Origin: an uncultured Lachnospiraceae bacterium
GTDB lineage: Bacteria; Bacillota; Clostridia; Lachnospirales; Lachnospiraceae
DNA length: 64,000 bases
Direction: 5' to 3'
NCBI GenBank assembly: GCA_910578335.1
Contig: CAJTPU010000005.1
Span: forward strand, 1 to 64,000
Shown here in pieces: positions 51,751-59,997 of the stretch. A program made the position numbers and the translations under genes. The stretch's first letter is position 1, and the number at the start of each line of letters is the position of its first letter. The notes below the pieces were generated by a model. The model saw nothing but the letters and a program-made list of their open reading frames with translations. It was not told where the DNA came from and searched no databases.

Positions 51751-52930
51751 GCTGCACACCTCCTTTCATCCAGGATTCTATGAATAACGAGTCATACAAT
51801 TTATCCATTGAATGAATCGTTTTCCTAGCATTTCTGTATTTCATGCTGCCCCGCCATGAACTGTATGAACACCGGATGTCTGAGAACTCCATAATGCCCG
51901 CATCCAGTAATTTCTTCTGCTTTTTCAGTTTTCTTCTTTCCCGGACTACCGCGTTATGGCAAGGCTTTCTGATTATCTTTCCAGTGTCCGTCAGATATAT
52001 TTTTGTTTTCAGGAATGTAAAACCGTGCGACAGTTTCACAACCCCTGTCTTTTTCTCATTTACAGTAATTTTCAAATCTGTGCATATCCTCTTGATTTCT
52101 CCCATGCAATAGGTAAGGTACTCTTTGCTCTGATGTATCAAATAAAAATCATCCATGTATCTCCCATAGCATTTAATTCCCAGCACTTCCTTGATGTAGT
52201 GATCCATCCTGTTCGGATAAGTAATTGCTATCGTCTGATTTATCTCGCTGCCAAGCCCTAAGCCTTTGTGTGCCTCTTCTTCCGGCATTCTCTTAAACTT
52301 AATATTGAACTCGTAATAGGCATCTATGAACAGATTTGCAAGCCAGATGATTCCCGGATCGTCAAACGCCGCCGCAATTATCTGTTTCGCAATCTCATGG
52401 TCGATTGTTCCGAAGTAGTCTGAAAAATCAACGAGCAGGATATATCCCTCGTTTCCGAACCTCCGGAAGTGCCAACGCAGATGCCTCACCAGCCTTTTCA
52501 TTGCAAACCCGGTACCTTTCCTTTTCTGACTGGCTCCATTGTCATGGATCAGCGACCTGGTAAGAACCGGTATCAAAGCGTTCTGGTTGAGCGATTTCTG
52601 CGGCACCCTTTCGGAGAAGTGGACGCTCATGATCTTCCGCAACTTTCCCCTCTCCATGAGGATAAAGCAAATAAATCCTTTCCGAATGTCCCTGTGATAA
52701 ACCAGATTTTTGTTTATTGCCGCAACATTCGTCAGCCTTCTCAGCATAAACCTCTGAACGCTAGCCTTGTGCTTTACCCCTTTAGCGGCTTGTTTGGCGG
52801 ACCCCGACAAAGAATCCCTGCTGATAACTTTGTAATAATCTCCATACGCCTCTAAAACCTTCTTTCGCTTATAATCACGCCTGGCTTTTCTGCGCTTATA
52901 TCTTGCCTCGTGTCTTTCTTCACTTGTCAT
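51743..52930 (-). CDS. DGR-type reverse transcriptase
   Basis: 395 residues. Very basic N terminus (1-25). Palm motifs: catalytic Asp168 in LVDFSDYF, GLGLGSEINQ (about 223-232) in the place of the group II intron QGxxxSP motif, catalytic pair in YMDD (258-261) and GFTFLKTK near 307. No maturase or endonuclease domain, so not an intron protein. It copies the template-repeat RNA with errors at adenines. Located 279 bp downstream of the template. The ribosome site is weak. Confidence 0.92.
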   Translation of the reverse strand: MTSEERHEARYKRRKARRDYKRKKVLEAYGDYYKVISRDSLSGSAKQAAKGVKHKASVQRFMLRRLTNVAAINKNLVYHRDIRKGFICFILMERGKLRKIMSVHFSERVPQKSLNQNALIPVLTRSLIHDNGASQKRKGTGFAMKRLVRHLRWHFRRFGNEGYILLVDFSDYFGTIDHEIAKQIIAAAFDDPGIIWLANLFIDAYYEFNIKFKRMPEEEAHKGLGLGSEINQTIAITYPNRMDHYIKEVLGIKCYGRYMDDFYLIHQSKEYLTYCMGEIKRICTDLKITVNEKKTGVVKLSHGFTFLKTKIYLTDTGKIIRKPCHNAVVRERRKLKKQKKLLDAGIMEFSDIRCSYSSWRGSMKYRNARKTIHSMDKLYDSLFIESWMKGGVQHG

Positions 52931-53205
52931 AACCTAAACCACCGCTTTCAGTTGCAATAAAAATGGTACCCGGTACGGCACGGCCCTGTATGAGCAGCCT
53001 TACGGTGGTTACAGCCGCATAGGACAACGGGCATGAAATGCAGGCTCTCCACCAATCCCACACCATGCAAGCAGCGTCCGCCCGGTCACATCCGGATACA
53101 TATTCACGGACATTTCTATCCGATGGCTTATCCCCTCCTTCCATCCACCCGGCATTGACTTCGGAGTACCACATGGGCAAAACCTACTATGACTAGCCAT
53201 TGGTG
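52931..53205 (-). ncRNA. DGR spacer RNA between template and reverse transcriptase
   Basis: 275 bp with no convincing gene. In the Bordetella phage DGR about 140 nt downstream of TR are part of the RNA that primes and binds the reverse transcriptase. This stretch is the equivalent by position. A frame at 52920-53180 is present but lacks a good start site and would cover the whole RNA. Confidence 0.6.
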
Positions 53206-53316
53206 GAATCAGACCGGCACCCGATTCGCATTGGAGGCGTTCCAGTTGTTGGCATTGCCGTTGTTGTTGACATTGCACGCATTCGTCGAATCGCCAGACC
53301 TCACAGACGCAAGCCA
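53206..53316 (-). repeat. DGR template repeat (TR)
   Basis: 111 bp with 26 adenines on the template (minus) strand, mostly in AAC or AAT codons (NNNGNANN). Of these 26, 17 differ in the variable repeat at 33559-33669, while none of the 85 other positions do. It lies upstream of the reverse transcriptase in the same orientation and overlaps the 3' end of a tail gene. Confidence 0.96.
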
Positions 53317-54045
53317 CCAGTTGCACCGACTTCCGCCGTGACCGGCGCCTTTGATGCGGTTCAGCCAGCTGTTGGCAAAGATAGGGTACTGCATTACCTG
53401 CCCCTGTCCGTACCCTTTGGTCGCCCACACCACTGATCCGAATACCTCATACTCATGCGGTACCCATAACAGCCCTATGTCCTTCCATTCCCATCCTGTT
53501 GAATCCGTCAGTGCACCGCTTGCGGAGTATCTTGTCTCCATAAGTGATCTCTTTGTCACAATATGGTTTTTCACTGCCTGCGGCAGATGGCTGGATAATG
53601 TTGCAAGCCATGTATGCAGGTTGCTTACCATGTACGGACTTCCATCTGTGGCGTTACCGTTATTGTTGTTCGTTGTGTTCCACTGAACCGTTTCCGAAAA
53701 ACAATCCCGGCTGATGAAATCAATGTGATGCCCTAATCCCTGGTCTGTCGTATTAGTGTAGACATCAATACCGGCCACCTGTGATTCGATCCGTTCGTTC
53801 TTGATTGTCTGAGGAATAAAATCGCAAATATAGATGCCGTTATAGAATCCCATGTCTATTCTGTCATGAATCCATTCCCACGGATCTGTGTAACGAGAAA
53901 TCTCGCCGTTAAAGACGTCTGCCAAATCCCTTCCTTTATACAATCCATTCATCTGCTGGAGCAGCAAACTCACATCGTCCCTGGCCTGCTCGTCCTCGAT
54001 TTTTCTCAGCACTCCGCCGACTTCAATTTCTTTTATAGTTGACAT
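53209..54045 (-). CDS. Lectin-fold tail protein ending in the template repeat
   Basis: 278 residues, start behind ACAGGAGGTAAGAGA. N-terminal tail-attachment region (about 1-60), then a C-type-lectin/DUF6273-type domain (WIHDRIDMGFYNGIYICDFIP ... YGQGQVMQYPIFANSWL). Residues 244-278 are encoded by the template repeat and the ORF stops at a TGA within it, so the last strand present in the DGR target (CFII) is missing. It follows tail fibre genes, the normal place of a receptor-binding target. It may be an old target whose variable repeat has been replaced by the template. Confidence 0.85.
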   Translation of the reverse strand: MSTIKEIEVGGVLRKIEDEQARDDVSLLLQQMNGLYKGRDLADVFNGEISRYTDPWEWIHDRIDMGFYNGIYICDFIPQTIKNERIESQVAGIDVYTNTTDQGLGHHIDFISRDCFSETVQWNTTNNNNGNATDGSPYMVSNLHTWLATLSSHLPQAVKNHIVTKRSLMETRYSASGALTDSTGWEWKDIGLLWVPHEYEVFGSVVWATKGYGQGQVMQYPIFANSWLNRIKGAGHGGSRCNWWLASVRSGDSTNACNVNNNGNANNWNASNANRVPV

Positions 54046-54059
54046 TCTCTTACCTCCTG

Positions 54060-54347
54060 TTAAATTGCAACCTCCAGCACCAGGGCATCATCCTCAAAAC
54101 TACCCATGCCTTCCGGTACCGTCAGCTTGCCATTGTCGAAATTAAAAGGGAGCAGATTTACAACCCGCCCCCGGTCACTGTCATACGAATATGCCAGCAT
54201 TTTCTCAATCAGCCCCCGGTTACTCAATGTGTTCTGCAACAGCTGTGTCGGCGCCATGTTGATATTATCCGCATGAGCCGGGTCCGTTGTTTCCACAATC
54301 TGAATCGCATCAGCGAATACCGGGCTGGTGTTCTTGTACTCTTTCAT
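54060..54347 (-). CDS. Phage tail fibre-associated protein
   Basis: 95 residues, start behind GGAAAGGAGACAGC. N-terminal repeat-like part (TDPAHADNINMAPTQLLQNT) typical of tail fibre base proteins. The role is inferred from position. Confidence 0.68.
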   Translation of the reverse strand: MKEYKNTSPVFADAIQIVETTDPAHADNINMAPTQLLQNTLSNRGLIEKMLAYSYDSDRGRVVNLLPFNFDNGKLTVPEGMGSFEDDALVLEVAI

Positions 54348-54374
54348 GCTGTCTCCTTTCCTCTAAGGCACTCC

Positions 54375-54770
54375 TTAGAAAATATCATCCAACGTGTAGG
54401 TCTGCTCGACATCATCATCCTTGCCTTTCCGCTTGAAAGTCTTAATGCAGACCACATCACCTTCTGAGTCGTACAAGCCGATCTCGCTGATTTCCTCTCC
54501 CGCAAGCTCGCTTTCTGTCAGCGTACATTCATATCTGCAGGTCGTATCTGCAGGAAAGCTGTACCCGTCAAGTTCCTTGCGGAAGATTTCATTGGTAAGA
54601 CCGCTTTGCGATTCTGTGGGTGGTATGACATTGCCGCTTGCATCTACGCCGCCGTCTCCAAACACCATGCCTACAATCTTAGGGAGCTGGATTGCACCCG
54701 CCCTAGCCTTGACAAGTTTCTCCCTGGACTTCTTAGTGATGATTACATTTTTATTTTTCTCTGTACTCAC
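54375..54770 (-). CDS. Phage tail fibre or connector protein
   Basis: 131 residues from GTG behind GGAGGCAGCAGA. Contains GMVFGDGGVDASGNVIPPTESQSGLTNEI (about 34-62) and ISEIGLYDSEGDVV (about 92-105), the layout of tail-collar/fibre N-terminal domains. Overlaps the upstream gene by 4 bp. Confidence 0.72.
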   Translation of the reverse strand: MSTEKNKNVIITKKSREKLVKARAGAIQLPKIVGMVFGDGGVDASGNVIPPTESQSGLTNEIFRKELDGYSFPADTTCRYECTLTESELAGEEISEIGLYDSEGDVVCIKTFKRKGKDDDVEQTYTLDDIF

Positions 54771-56047
54771 TCTGCTGCCTCCTTTCTGTATATTGAATTA
54801 AGGCTCCTGGCACCATTCAGCGATAAAGCGCCGTCCAGAAACCAATAATCCCATGTTTTTGTCTCCACGGTAGCGTTTGCCACCGTTTCCTGCTCAGAGA
54901 AATCCATTTCTGAACGTACCGACAAAGCCGCCTTTGCTTTGCCCCGGCCATAACCTAACAGCTGTTCGCCGTCAAGATTCCATCCTCCGTCCAGATACAT
55001 GAGCCTCCAGAAATCAACTGCAAACCGAGAAACTATGCCAGCGGCGATATTTTCCCGGATGTGCTGCTCCCACCTTGTAGATAGAGCCTGCAGCCTTACT
55101 TTCTCTGTGCAACTCGCAATTCCGAATCTATCCCTCATGCTGAGAGAGAGGCCATACCTCCGCTTTGCATCCAGCTGTTCGGAGCCGTCAAGGTCCCACA
55201 TCCCGTCAAAGCATCGGACATTCCAAAAGTTAATGCCGGTATGAAAATCCACACCGGCACGAAACATCCCATCATTCTTCACTTTTACCGTGTCAAATCT
55301 GACCGAAACCATCTTAATTTCTTCCGGGGTATGAAACTCCCCCTGATTGAATTTGAATCCAAGCACAAGGCCATAACGCCTCTTCGTGTTGAGGATAACG
55401 CTGCCGTCCAGCCGCCAGCTCCCATCATACACATACGCATACCAGAACGGTATCGCCATCTTAAACCGGATATTCCTCAATATGATCTGCTCCAGATTCC
55501 TGTTATCCAGCTCAATCTCCGTCCTGTAATTGACGGTATAGGTCGTGTGCGATTGTTTCAGCCGATTCAGCGTTTCAAAGACTTTCTTTGAATCCAGCGT
55601 CCCCTCTCCGAGAAAATACGCCTTGAACACATTCGGATGCTGAGGGGAAAAACCGTACTCTCCCGGATCATGTATATCCGCAATATGTACCTCAAATCCC
55701 GTGGCGTCCTCCAGGCTTTTCTCCATCCGATACGGTATCATCGGCGCTCTGTAATCCCTTTTCTGGTAAATCAGTTTGCGCCGTTCCTCGTAGGAAAGAT
55801 TTTCACGCACCGGCAATCCCCACTTGATTTCATGGTACATCAGCCCCCATGTGGCTGTCTCCGGAAAGAACTGTGCTGGCAGGTCCTCAACCATTTCTAG
55901 CGCCTTGTCATATTCAAGCCCCATCACCTGGTATATCCACTTGCCGACATATGACTCGTCATAGAATCCATCAGACACATAGCTGAGCATCTTCCTGGCA
56001 CTGTTGCTTGTGGGGAAGTTCTCCAAATCAAATTTTTCCTTTTCCAT
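54767..56047 (-). CDS. Tail protein I-like (YmfQ/XkdU) with WxLDG repeats
   Basis: 426 residues. The N-terminal 180 residues are of the YmfQ/XkdU baseplate-wedge type (PTSNSARKMLSYVSDGFYD; FPETATWGLMYHEIKWGLP). The remainder carries four repeats of the form DGxWxLDGxxxL spaced about 55-75 residues (about 208, 285, 351, 400). The extension is unlike short YmfQ proteins and may decorate the baseplate. Confidence 0.78.
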   Translation of the reverse strand: MEKEKFDLENFPTSNSARKMLSYVSDGFYDESYVGKWIYQVMGLEYDKALEMVEDLPAQFFPETATWGLMYHEIKWGLPVRENLSYEERRKLIYQKRDYRAPMIPYRMEKSLEDATGFEVHIADIHDPGEYGFSPQHPNVFKAYFLGEGTLDSKKVFETLNRLKQSHTTYTVNYRTEIELDNRNLEQIILRNIRFKMAIPFWYAYVYDGSWRLDGSVILNTKRRYGLVLGFKFNQGEFHTPEEIKMVSVRFDTVKVKNDGMFRAGVDFHTGINFWNVRCFDGMWDLDGSEQLDAKRRYGLSLSMRDRFGIASCTEKVRLQALSTRWEQHIRENIAAGIVSRFAVDFWRLMYLDGGWNLDGEQLLGYGRGKAKAALSVRSEMDFSEQETVANATVETKTWDYWFLDGALSLNGARSLNSIYRKEAAE

Positions 56048-56058
56048 CGGACCGCCCC

Positions 56059-57177
56059 CTAACTAAAATCAAGGGTACCTGTCTCCGGGTACTCTTCACT
56101 TGCCAGGTTGATATTTTCCTCCGCACCGTTCATCAGGAATTTTCCATAGTCCGTCACACCGGCAATACCTTTGATAACAGGCCGCACATCGTTGTATCGC
56201 AATATGCCCTGGTGCTTTGCAGAAACAAAAACCGCCTTGACCGCCGCCGCAAAATCTTTCTTGATCTGCTCAATGCTGGTTATCTCTTCATACAGCAATC
56301 CGGTAATCTTGAAATTTACCTTTACTGTTGTGGCTGGTCCGCATATCAGCTTAGCGCAGGCAGTAGGCAGAAGTCTTTTGATCCTGTCCTCCGGAGATAC
56401 AATGTGGCTGTAAACCGCCTGCACCAATTCCTCATTGGCAGGTTGGCCGTTTCCGTCTATCAACACCAGCTTTACCGTTCCAGGCCCCTCCGCTGCCGGA
56501 ATCACGATGCAGTCACCCGCCCCTGCCTCTTTCGCCCAACGGATATAATCGCTGTCGTTTCCCAGGTAGGTAAGGCTATTATCGTACTCTGCCGCAATCC
56601 TATCGTAATAATCATCGTTGCTCTCCCTCTCGGTTCCGCCTCTGATTGGCTCCGGATTGACTACCTCCGTCACATTTTTATCCGGCTTTGCCATGAGGAC
56701 TACCGTATTCGCCGCTACGTTGGAGCCGGTACCGCTTTCCACCGCCGATACGGAAATGAGGATTGTTCCGTCCTCCCCAATCTCAAAATCTTCCTGGGAA
56801 ATAAATTCTATAGACGGTCCTGTATCCGTTGCTGGTGTGCAGAAAACCGTTCCCGCCGCAATTACTGCCCCTGCTTTCCCGGTCACTTTTACCTTTCCGG
56901 ATGCGCTCTCTGGTTGATGCCTTTCAAGATGCACCTGCTGGCCGTGCCGGTCCAGCCATTCATCCCATGCGTACTGAGGAAAAGCAATCATCAACGCCCT
57001 AACCATGTGGTAATTGATGAACTCGTCTTTTTCCAATGCTGCAGGCATGGTAAAATCAAACGGAAACCCGCCCGGCATATCGTCAATATCTGCAGGCAGG
57101 TTATTCATCATTCGCTGGTGTATTTCCTCGGCGCTGTTATTCTCAATAAATTCTGGTCTTATAAATTCCGGCTGCAT
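56059..57177 (-). CDS. Baseplate J-like protein
   Basis: 372 residues, XkdT/gpJ family. It forms the baseplate wedge. Recognisable segments: ALMIAFPQYAWDEWLDRHG (about 47-65), a beta domain around 95-180 and RGGTERESNDDYYDRI (about 177-192). Start near AGGAGGTGAGAAGGG. Confidence 0.88.
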   Translation of the reverse strand: MQPEFIRPEFIENNSAEEIHQRMMNNLPADIDDMPGGFPFDFTMPAALEKDEFINYHMVRALMIAFPQYAWDEWLDRHGQQVHLERHQPESASGKVKVTGKAGAVIAAGTVFCTPATDTGPSIEFISQEDFEIGEDGTILISVSAVESGTGSNVAANTVVLMAKPDKNVTEVVNPEPIRGGTERESNDDYYDRIAAEYDNSLTYLGNDSDYIRWAKEAGAGDCIVIPAAEGPGTVKLVLIDGNGQPANEELVQAVYSHIVSPEDRIKRLLPTACAKLICGPATTVKVNFKITGLLYEEITSIEQIKKDFAAAVKAVFVSAKHQGILRYNDVRPVIKGIAGVTDYGKFLMNGAEENINLASEEYPETGTLDFS

Positions 57178-57191
57178 CCCTTCTCACCTCC

Positions 57192-57629
57192 TTAAATCGT
57201 AATCGTGATCTCTTCATCCCAGCCTATGCCCTTTACCTTGAATCTACAGTGCATATTGTCTCCGTCCCAGGAGAAAACAAAATCCCGGACCTCTTCCGTC
57301 CGGGGATTTACCATTATTGCATCTGTGATTGTCCTCTGCACCATAGACTCAACCGTCTTTTCATCGTCATTATCCAGGGCACGTTCCATTTCGGTGCCGA
57401 TAGAATCCGGATATGCAAGACAGCGGTACCGCTCTGTCTGTGCAATTTTGAAACACCATATTGCGTATGCCTCCCTGCCATCACACTCTACCATCCGGTT
57501 CGCACCGTCCCTTACAAAATCCCCCGCTGCCGGGTCCCATCTGACACTGCGCTTATACTGCGTGTCATACCCCATATCTTCGGGGATAAACTCCGGTACT
57601 TCCACTACCGGAAATAGCGGTTGTGACAT
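57192..57629 (-). CDS. DUF2634 baseplate protein (XkdS/gp25-like)
   Basis: 145 residues with the DUF2634 layout: YKRSVRWDPAAGDFVRDGANR near 25 and RYRCLAYPDSIGTEME near 70. Part of the baseplate wedge of contractile tails. Confidence 0.82.
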   Translation of the reverse strand: MSQPLFPVVEVPEFIPEDMGYDTQYKRSVRWDPAAGDFVRDGANRMVECDGREAYAIWCFKIAQTERYRCLAYPDSIGTEMERALDNDDEKTVESMVQRTITDAIMVNPRTEEVRDFVFSWDGDNMHCRFKVKGIGWDEEITITI

Positions 57630-57643
57630 TTCGCCTCGCCTCC

Positions 57644-58036
57644 TTATGATTTCTCAATAATATCCACGACTACCGCCTCGCTCTGCACCCAGGCCACCAG
57701 AACACGATCTCCAGCCTTTAGTTTTGGCACAGGCACATCATGGCTGTGCGGCGGAACCCCGGAGGGGCTGCTGTGTATATGCTTATTCTCCTGCAGATGC
57801 CCGGTCCAGCTGGATTCTGATGTAGCCAGGGTATATCCATTGACCGACCTGCAGACTGAGTAATCGCCTTTTGGTATCGGAACCGGAAAAGTATTCGTTA
57901 CCAGGCTGTAATTTGCTTGTATTTCTCCAAAATCCAATATCAAAGGGGATTCGTTTTCTTTTTTCATCCTCTGACTCAAAACCGCCGCCAGTTTGCTTGT
58001 GCCGGGATGTCCGTCAAATCCTTCCATCTTTGCCAC
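57644..58036 (-). CDS. DUF2577 baseplate protein
   Basis: 130 residues. A short beta-rich protein ending in LKAGDRVLVAWVQSEAVVVDIIE, an OB-like fold as in baseplate hub or spike proteins (XkdR-like position). Confidence 0.76.
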   Translation of the reverse strand: MAKMEGFDGHPGTSKLAAVLSQRMKKENESPLILDFGEIQANYSLVTNTFPVPIPKGDYSVCRSVNGYTLATSESSWTGHLQENKHIHSSPSGVPPHSHDVPVPKLKAGDRVLVAWVQSEAVVVDIIEKS

Positions 58037-58038
58037 CT

Positions 58039-59289
58039 CTAATCAAATGTTCCATCGTCTACCCATCCGTACACATTGCTGGCACTGTCCATATGGATCA
58101 AGTGCCACGGGTGTGCTTTTCCGGAACCGTTCTTAATCGTGATTTTCGCCTTTCCGGCTCTCGCATTGTACCCTTTTGCCCCCGGATAGCTGCTGACATA
58201 ATGGGTACCGCCGTGGAAATTCACAATATCGCCTACGTTATATTCCTTTTTAGCGTCACCGCCGCTCTTACTACTGCTTTTCTTTTCCGGCTCCGCATAC
58301 TCCAGCTCCATCGTCATGCTGTAGACATCCGCATCATGCTGGATGCCTTTCACATAATAGTAATCCGACACAAACTCACTCATGATATAGACAAGATCGC
58401 CCTTGCGGATAAAAGGAACATCCGGACTCTGCACCGTCATTTCCTTTTCAATCTTGCCCTCTCCATCGAGTATCTCCTGCGCCGCCGACTTTGCATCGGC
58501 CAGCGTCTCGTCTGACCCCCTGGTGTAGATTCTCTGCCGTATTCCGTATTTCGTTTCACCGTTCAGTGTGGCGTCCACGCTGCGCTTTCCATCATCATCT
58601 GCCTGCCCTACCACCTTTACCCTCGTGATAAGGTCCGCCGTGCTGATTGACTGGCTGAAGGATTTGGTGTTATCCACCTTGAATACATACACCGTTTTAT
58701 TACTGCCCCTGGGAATCACGCTGGTATAACCCTTTGCTGCCCTCACGATGCACTTTTCCTCGCCTTTTTTGACCGCATCATCCAGCAGCTCCAGTATAAT
58801 ATCTGACAGATACTTGTTGTTATGCACTGTTTTCCCGTGGGAGGCGTTAGGCCCTTTATATTCTCCCTGCGGTATCTCCCAATCATCGAAAATGCCCTGG
58901 AGAGCCGACTTTGTACCTGTGCCGGAGGGGTAGTATCTGTTATCCTGGCTTTTCTGCAGTTTATACAGCTCGTCATAGCAGGTGCATTTCAGATTGTTCC
59001 CACTGTTCTTTTCCACAGGATTCCATGTTTCCACATAGCCCCTTGCCACTTCCTCATTCAGAGAACCTCCGTCAGATGCAAAGATACCCACCAAGCATCC
59101 CGGTTTGATGATGCTTGACAGGTACCCTTTTGATGTCTTGTCGTTCCTCGAAGTGAAGGAAGAGCGCACCGAGATTTCACTGTCGTTTTCTTCCCACCCC
59201 AGGTTTTGGATATAATCCTGGATATTGTACTGCTTACCGCTTTCATCCATCACCACGACACGGTATTTGATTTTTGATAAATCAATCAC
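58039..59289 (-). CDS. Baseplate hub protein (XkdQ type)
   Basis: 416 residues of the XkdQ/late control gene D fold (gp27-like). Hydrolase-like C terminus ends in an extra region with HGGTHYVSSYPGAKGYNA (about 365-382) that resembles a small SH3-like wall-binding module (KAHPWHLIHMD). It forms the central hub through which the tail tube passes. Confidence 0.84.
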   Translation of the reverse strand: MIDLSKIKYRVVVMDESGKQYNIQDYIQNLGWEENDSEISVRSSFTSRNDKTSKGYLSSIIKPGCLVGIFASDGGSLNEEVARGYVETWNPVEKNSGNNLKCTCYDELYKLQKSQDNRYYPSGTGTKSALQGIFDDWEIPQGEYKGPNASHGKTVHNNKYLSDIILELLDDAVKKGEEKCIVRAAKGYTSVIPRGSNKTVYVFKVDNTKSFSQSISTADLITRVKVVGQADDDGKRSVDATLNGETKYGIRQRIYTRGSDETLADAKSAAQEILDGEGKIEKEMTVQSPDVPFIRKGDLVYIMSEFVSDYYYVKGIQHDADVYSMTMELEYAEPEKKSSSKSGGDAKKEYNVGDIVNFHGGTHYVSSYPGAKGYNARAGKAKITIKNGSGKAHPWHLIHMDSASNVYGWVDDGTFD

Positions 59290-59298
59290 TGTCGCCTC

Positions 59299-59994
59299 CT
59301 ATCCCGGTATTGTCAGAACTTCTCCGGGCCATATCCAGTGACCATGATCGGAACTCGACTTACCGTGTTTTTTCGCCTCTGCCTCTATGGTTCCGGAATT
59401 GGCATCGTAGATTTGCGTCCATTTGCTGCCGCTGCCCAACTTCTTTGAGGCTATCCCCCACAACGTATCTCCACTCACAACTGTATAAGTGCTGCCACCG
59501 CCTCCGGATGATCCTCCAGAATCATTCCTCGGCTTTGTCTTTTTCACAAATTTGGCAATTTTCAGTTCGTCAGTGGTATATATCTGCAGGGGCTTTTTCT
59601 GCACAAACGTAATGGAATACTCTACATTTCCATAAGCGCCTGCTGGCCTCGGCTGGAATAAGGAAATCGTGACATCCACGTTTATCCACGTTTCCGTCAC
59701 GATCAGATTCAGCACTGTTTCATTCTTCATGAAATTGTTCAGAATTTTCACGCACTCATTCGGCTCTTTCCAGCTGTTCTTCTTAACGATTGGCTCATTC
59801 CTTTTGGATTCCCCGAAAAAGACGCCATCCCATGTGAACTCTGCCACATCCGTTCCTTTTGGCACCTTGACGGTACCCTGGGATATGATGTCAAAACTCT
59901 GGTACTTCGCGCCATACTTCCCCTGCACTTTCTCCGGCAATGCCGGAAACGTAAACTTTGAACCGTTCCCGGCAGGAATCAATTTTATATCCAT
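59299..59994 (-). CDS. LysM tail protein (XkdP type)
   Basis: 231 residues. The N-terminal tail part is followed by a Gly/Ser linker (SGGSSGGGGS, about 164-173) and a C-terminal LysM domain (YTVVSGDTLWGIASKKLGSG ... LTIPG). It binds peptidoglycan at the tail tip. Confidence 0.9.
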   Translation of the reverse strand: MDIKLIPAGNGSKFTFPALPEKVQGKYGAKYQSFDIISQGTVKVPKGTDVAEFTWDGVFFGESKRNEPIVKKNSWKEPNECVKILNNFMKNETVLNLIVTETWINVDVTISLFQPRPAGAYGNVEYSITFVQKKPLQIYTTDELKIAKFVKKTKPRNDSGGSSGGGGSTYTVVSGDTLWGIASKKLGSGSKWTQIYDANSGTIEAEAKKHGKSSSDHGHWIWPGEVLTIPG

Positions 59995-59997
59995 AGT

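Noticed and set aside
51743..52930. Group II intron or retron reverse transcriptase
   Set aside because: No maturase or HNH domain, no intron ends and no msr/msd-like inverted repeats; an adenine-mutated repeat pair fits a DGR.
52920..53180. 86-codon frame between template repeat and reverse transcriptase
   Set aside because: No ribosome site, odd composition, and the stretch is better explained as the DGR spacer RNA; it is also not like an Avd accessory protein.
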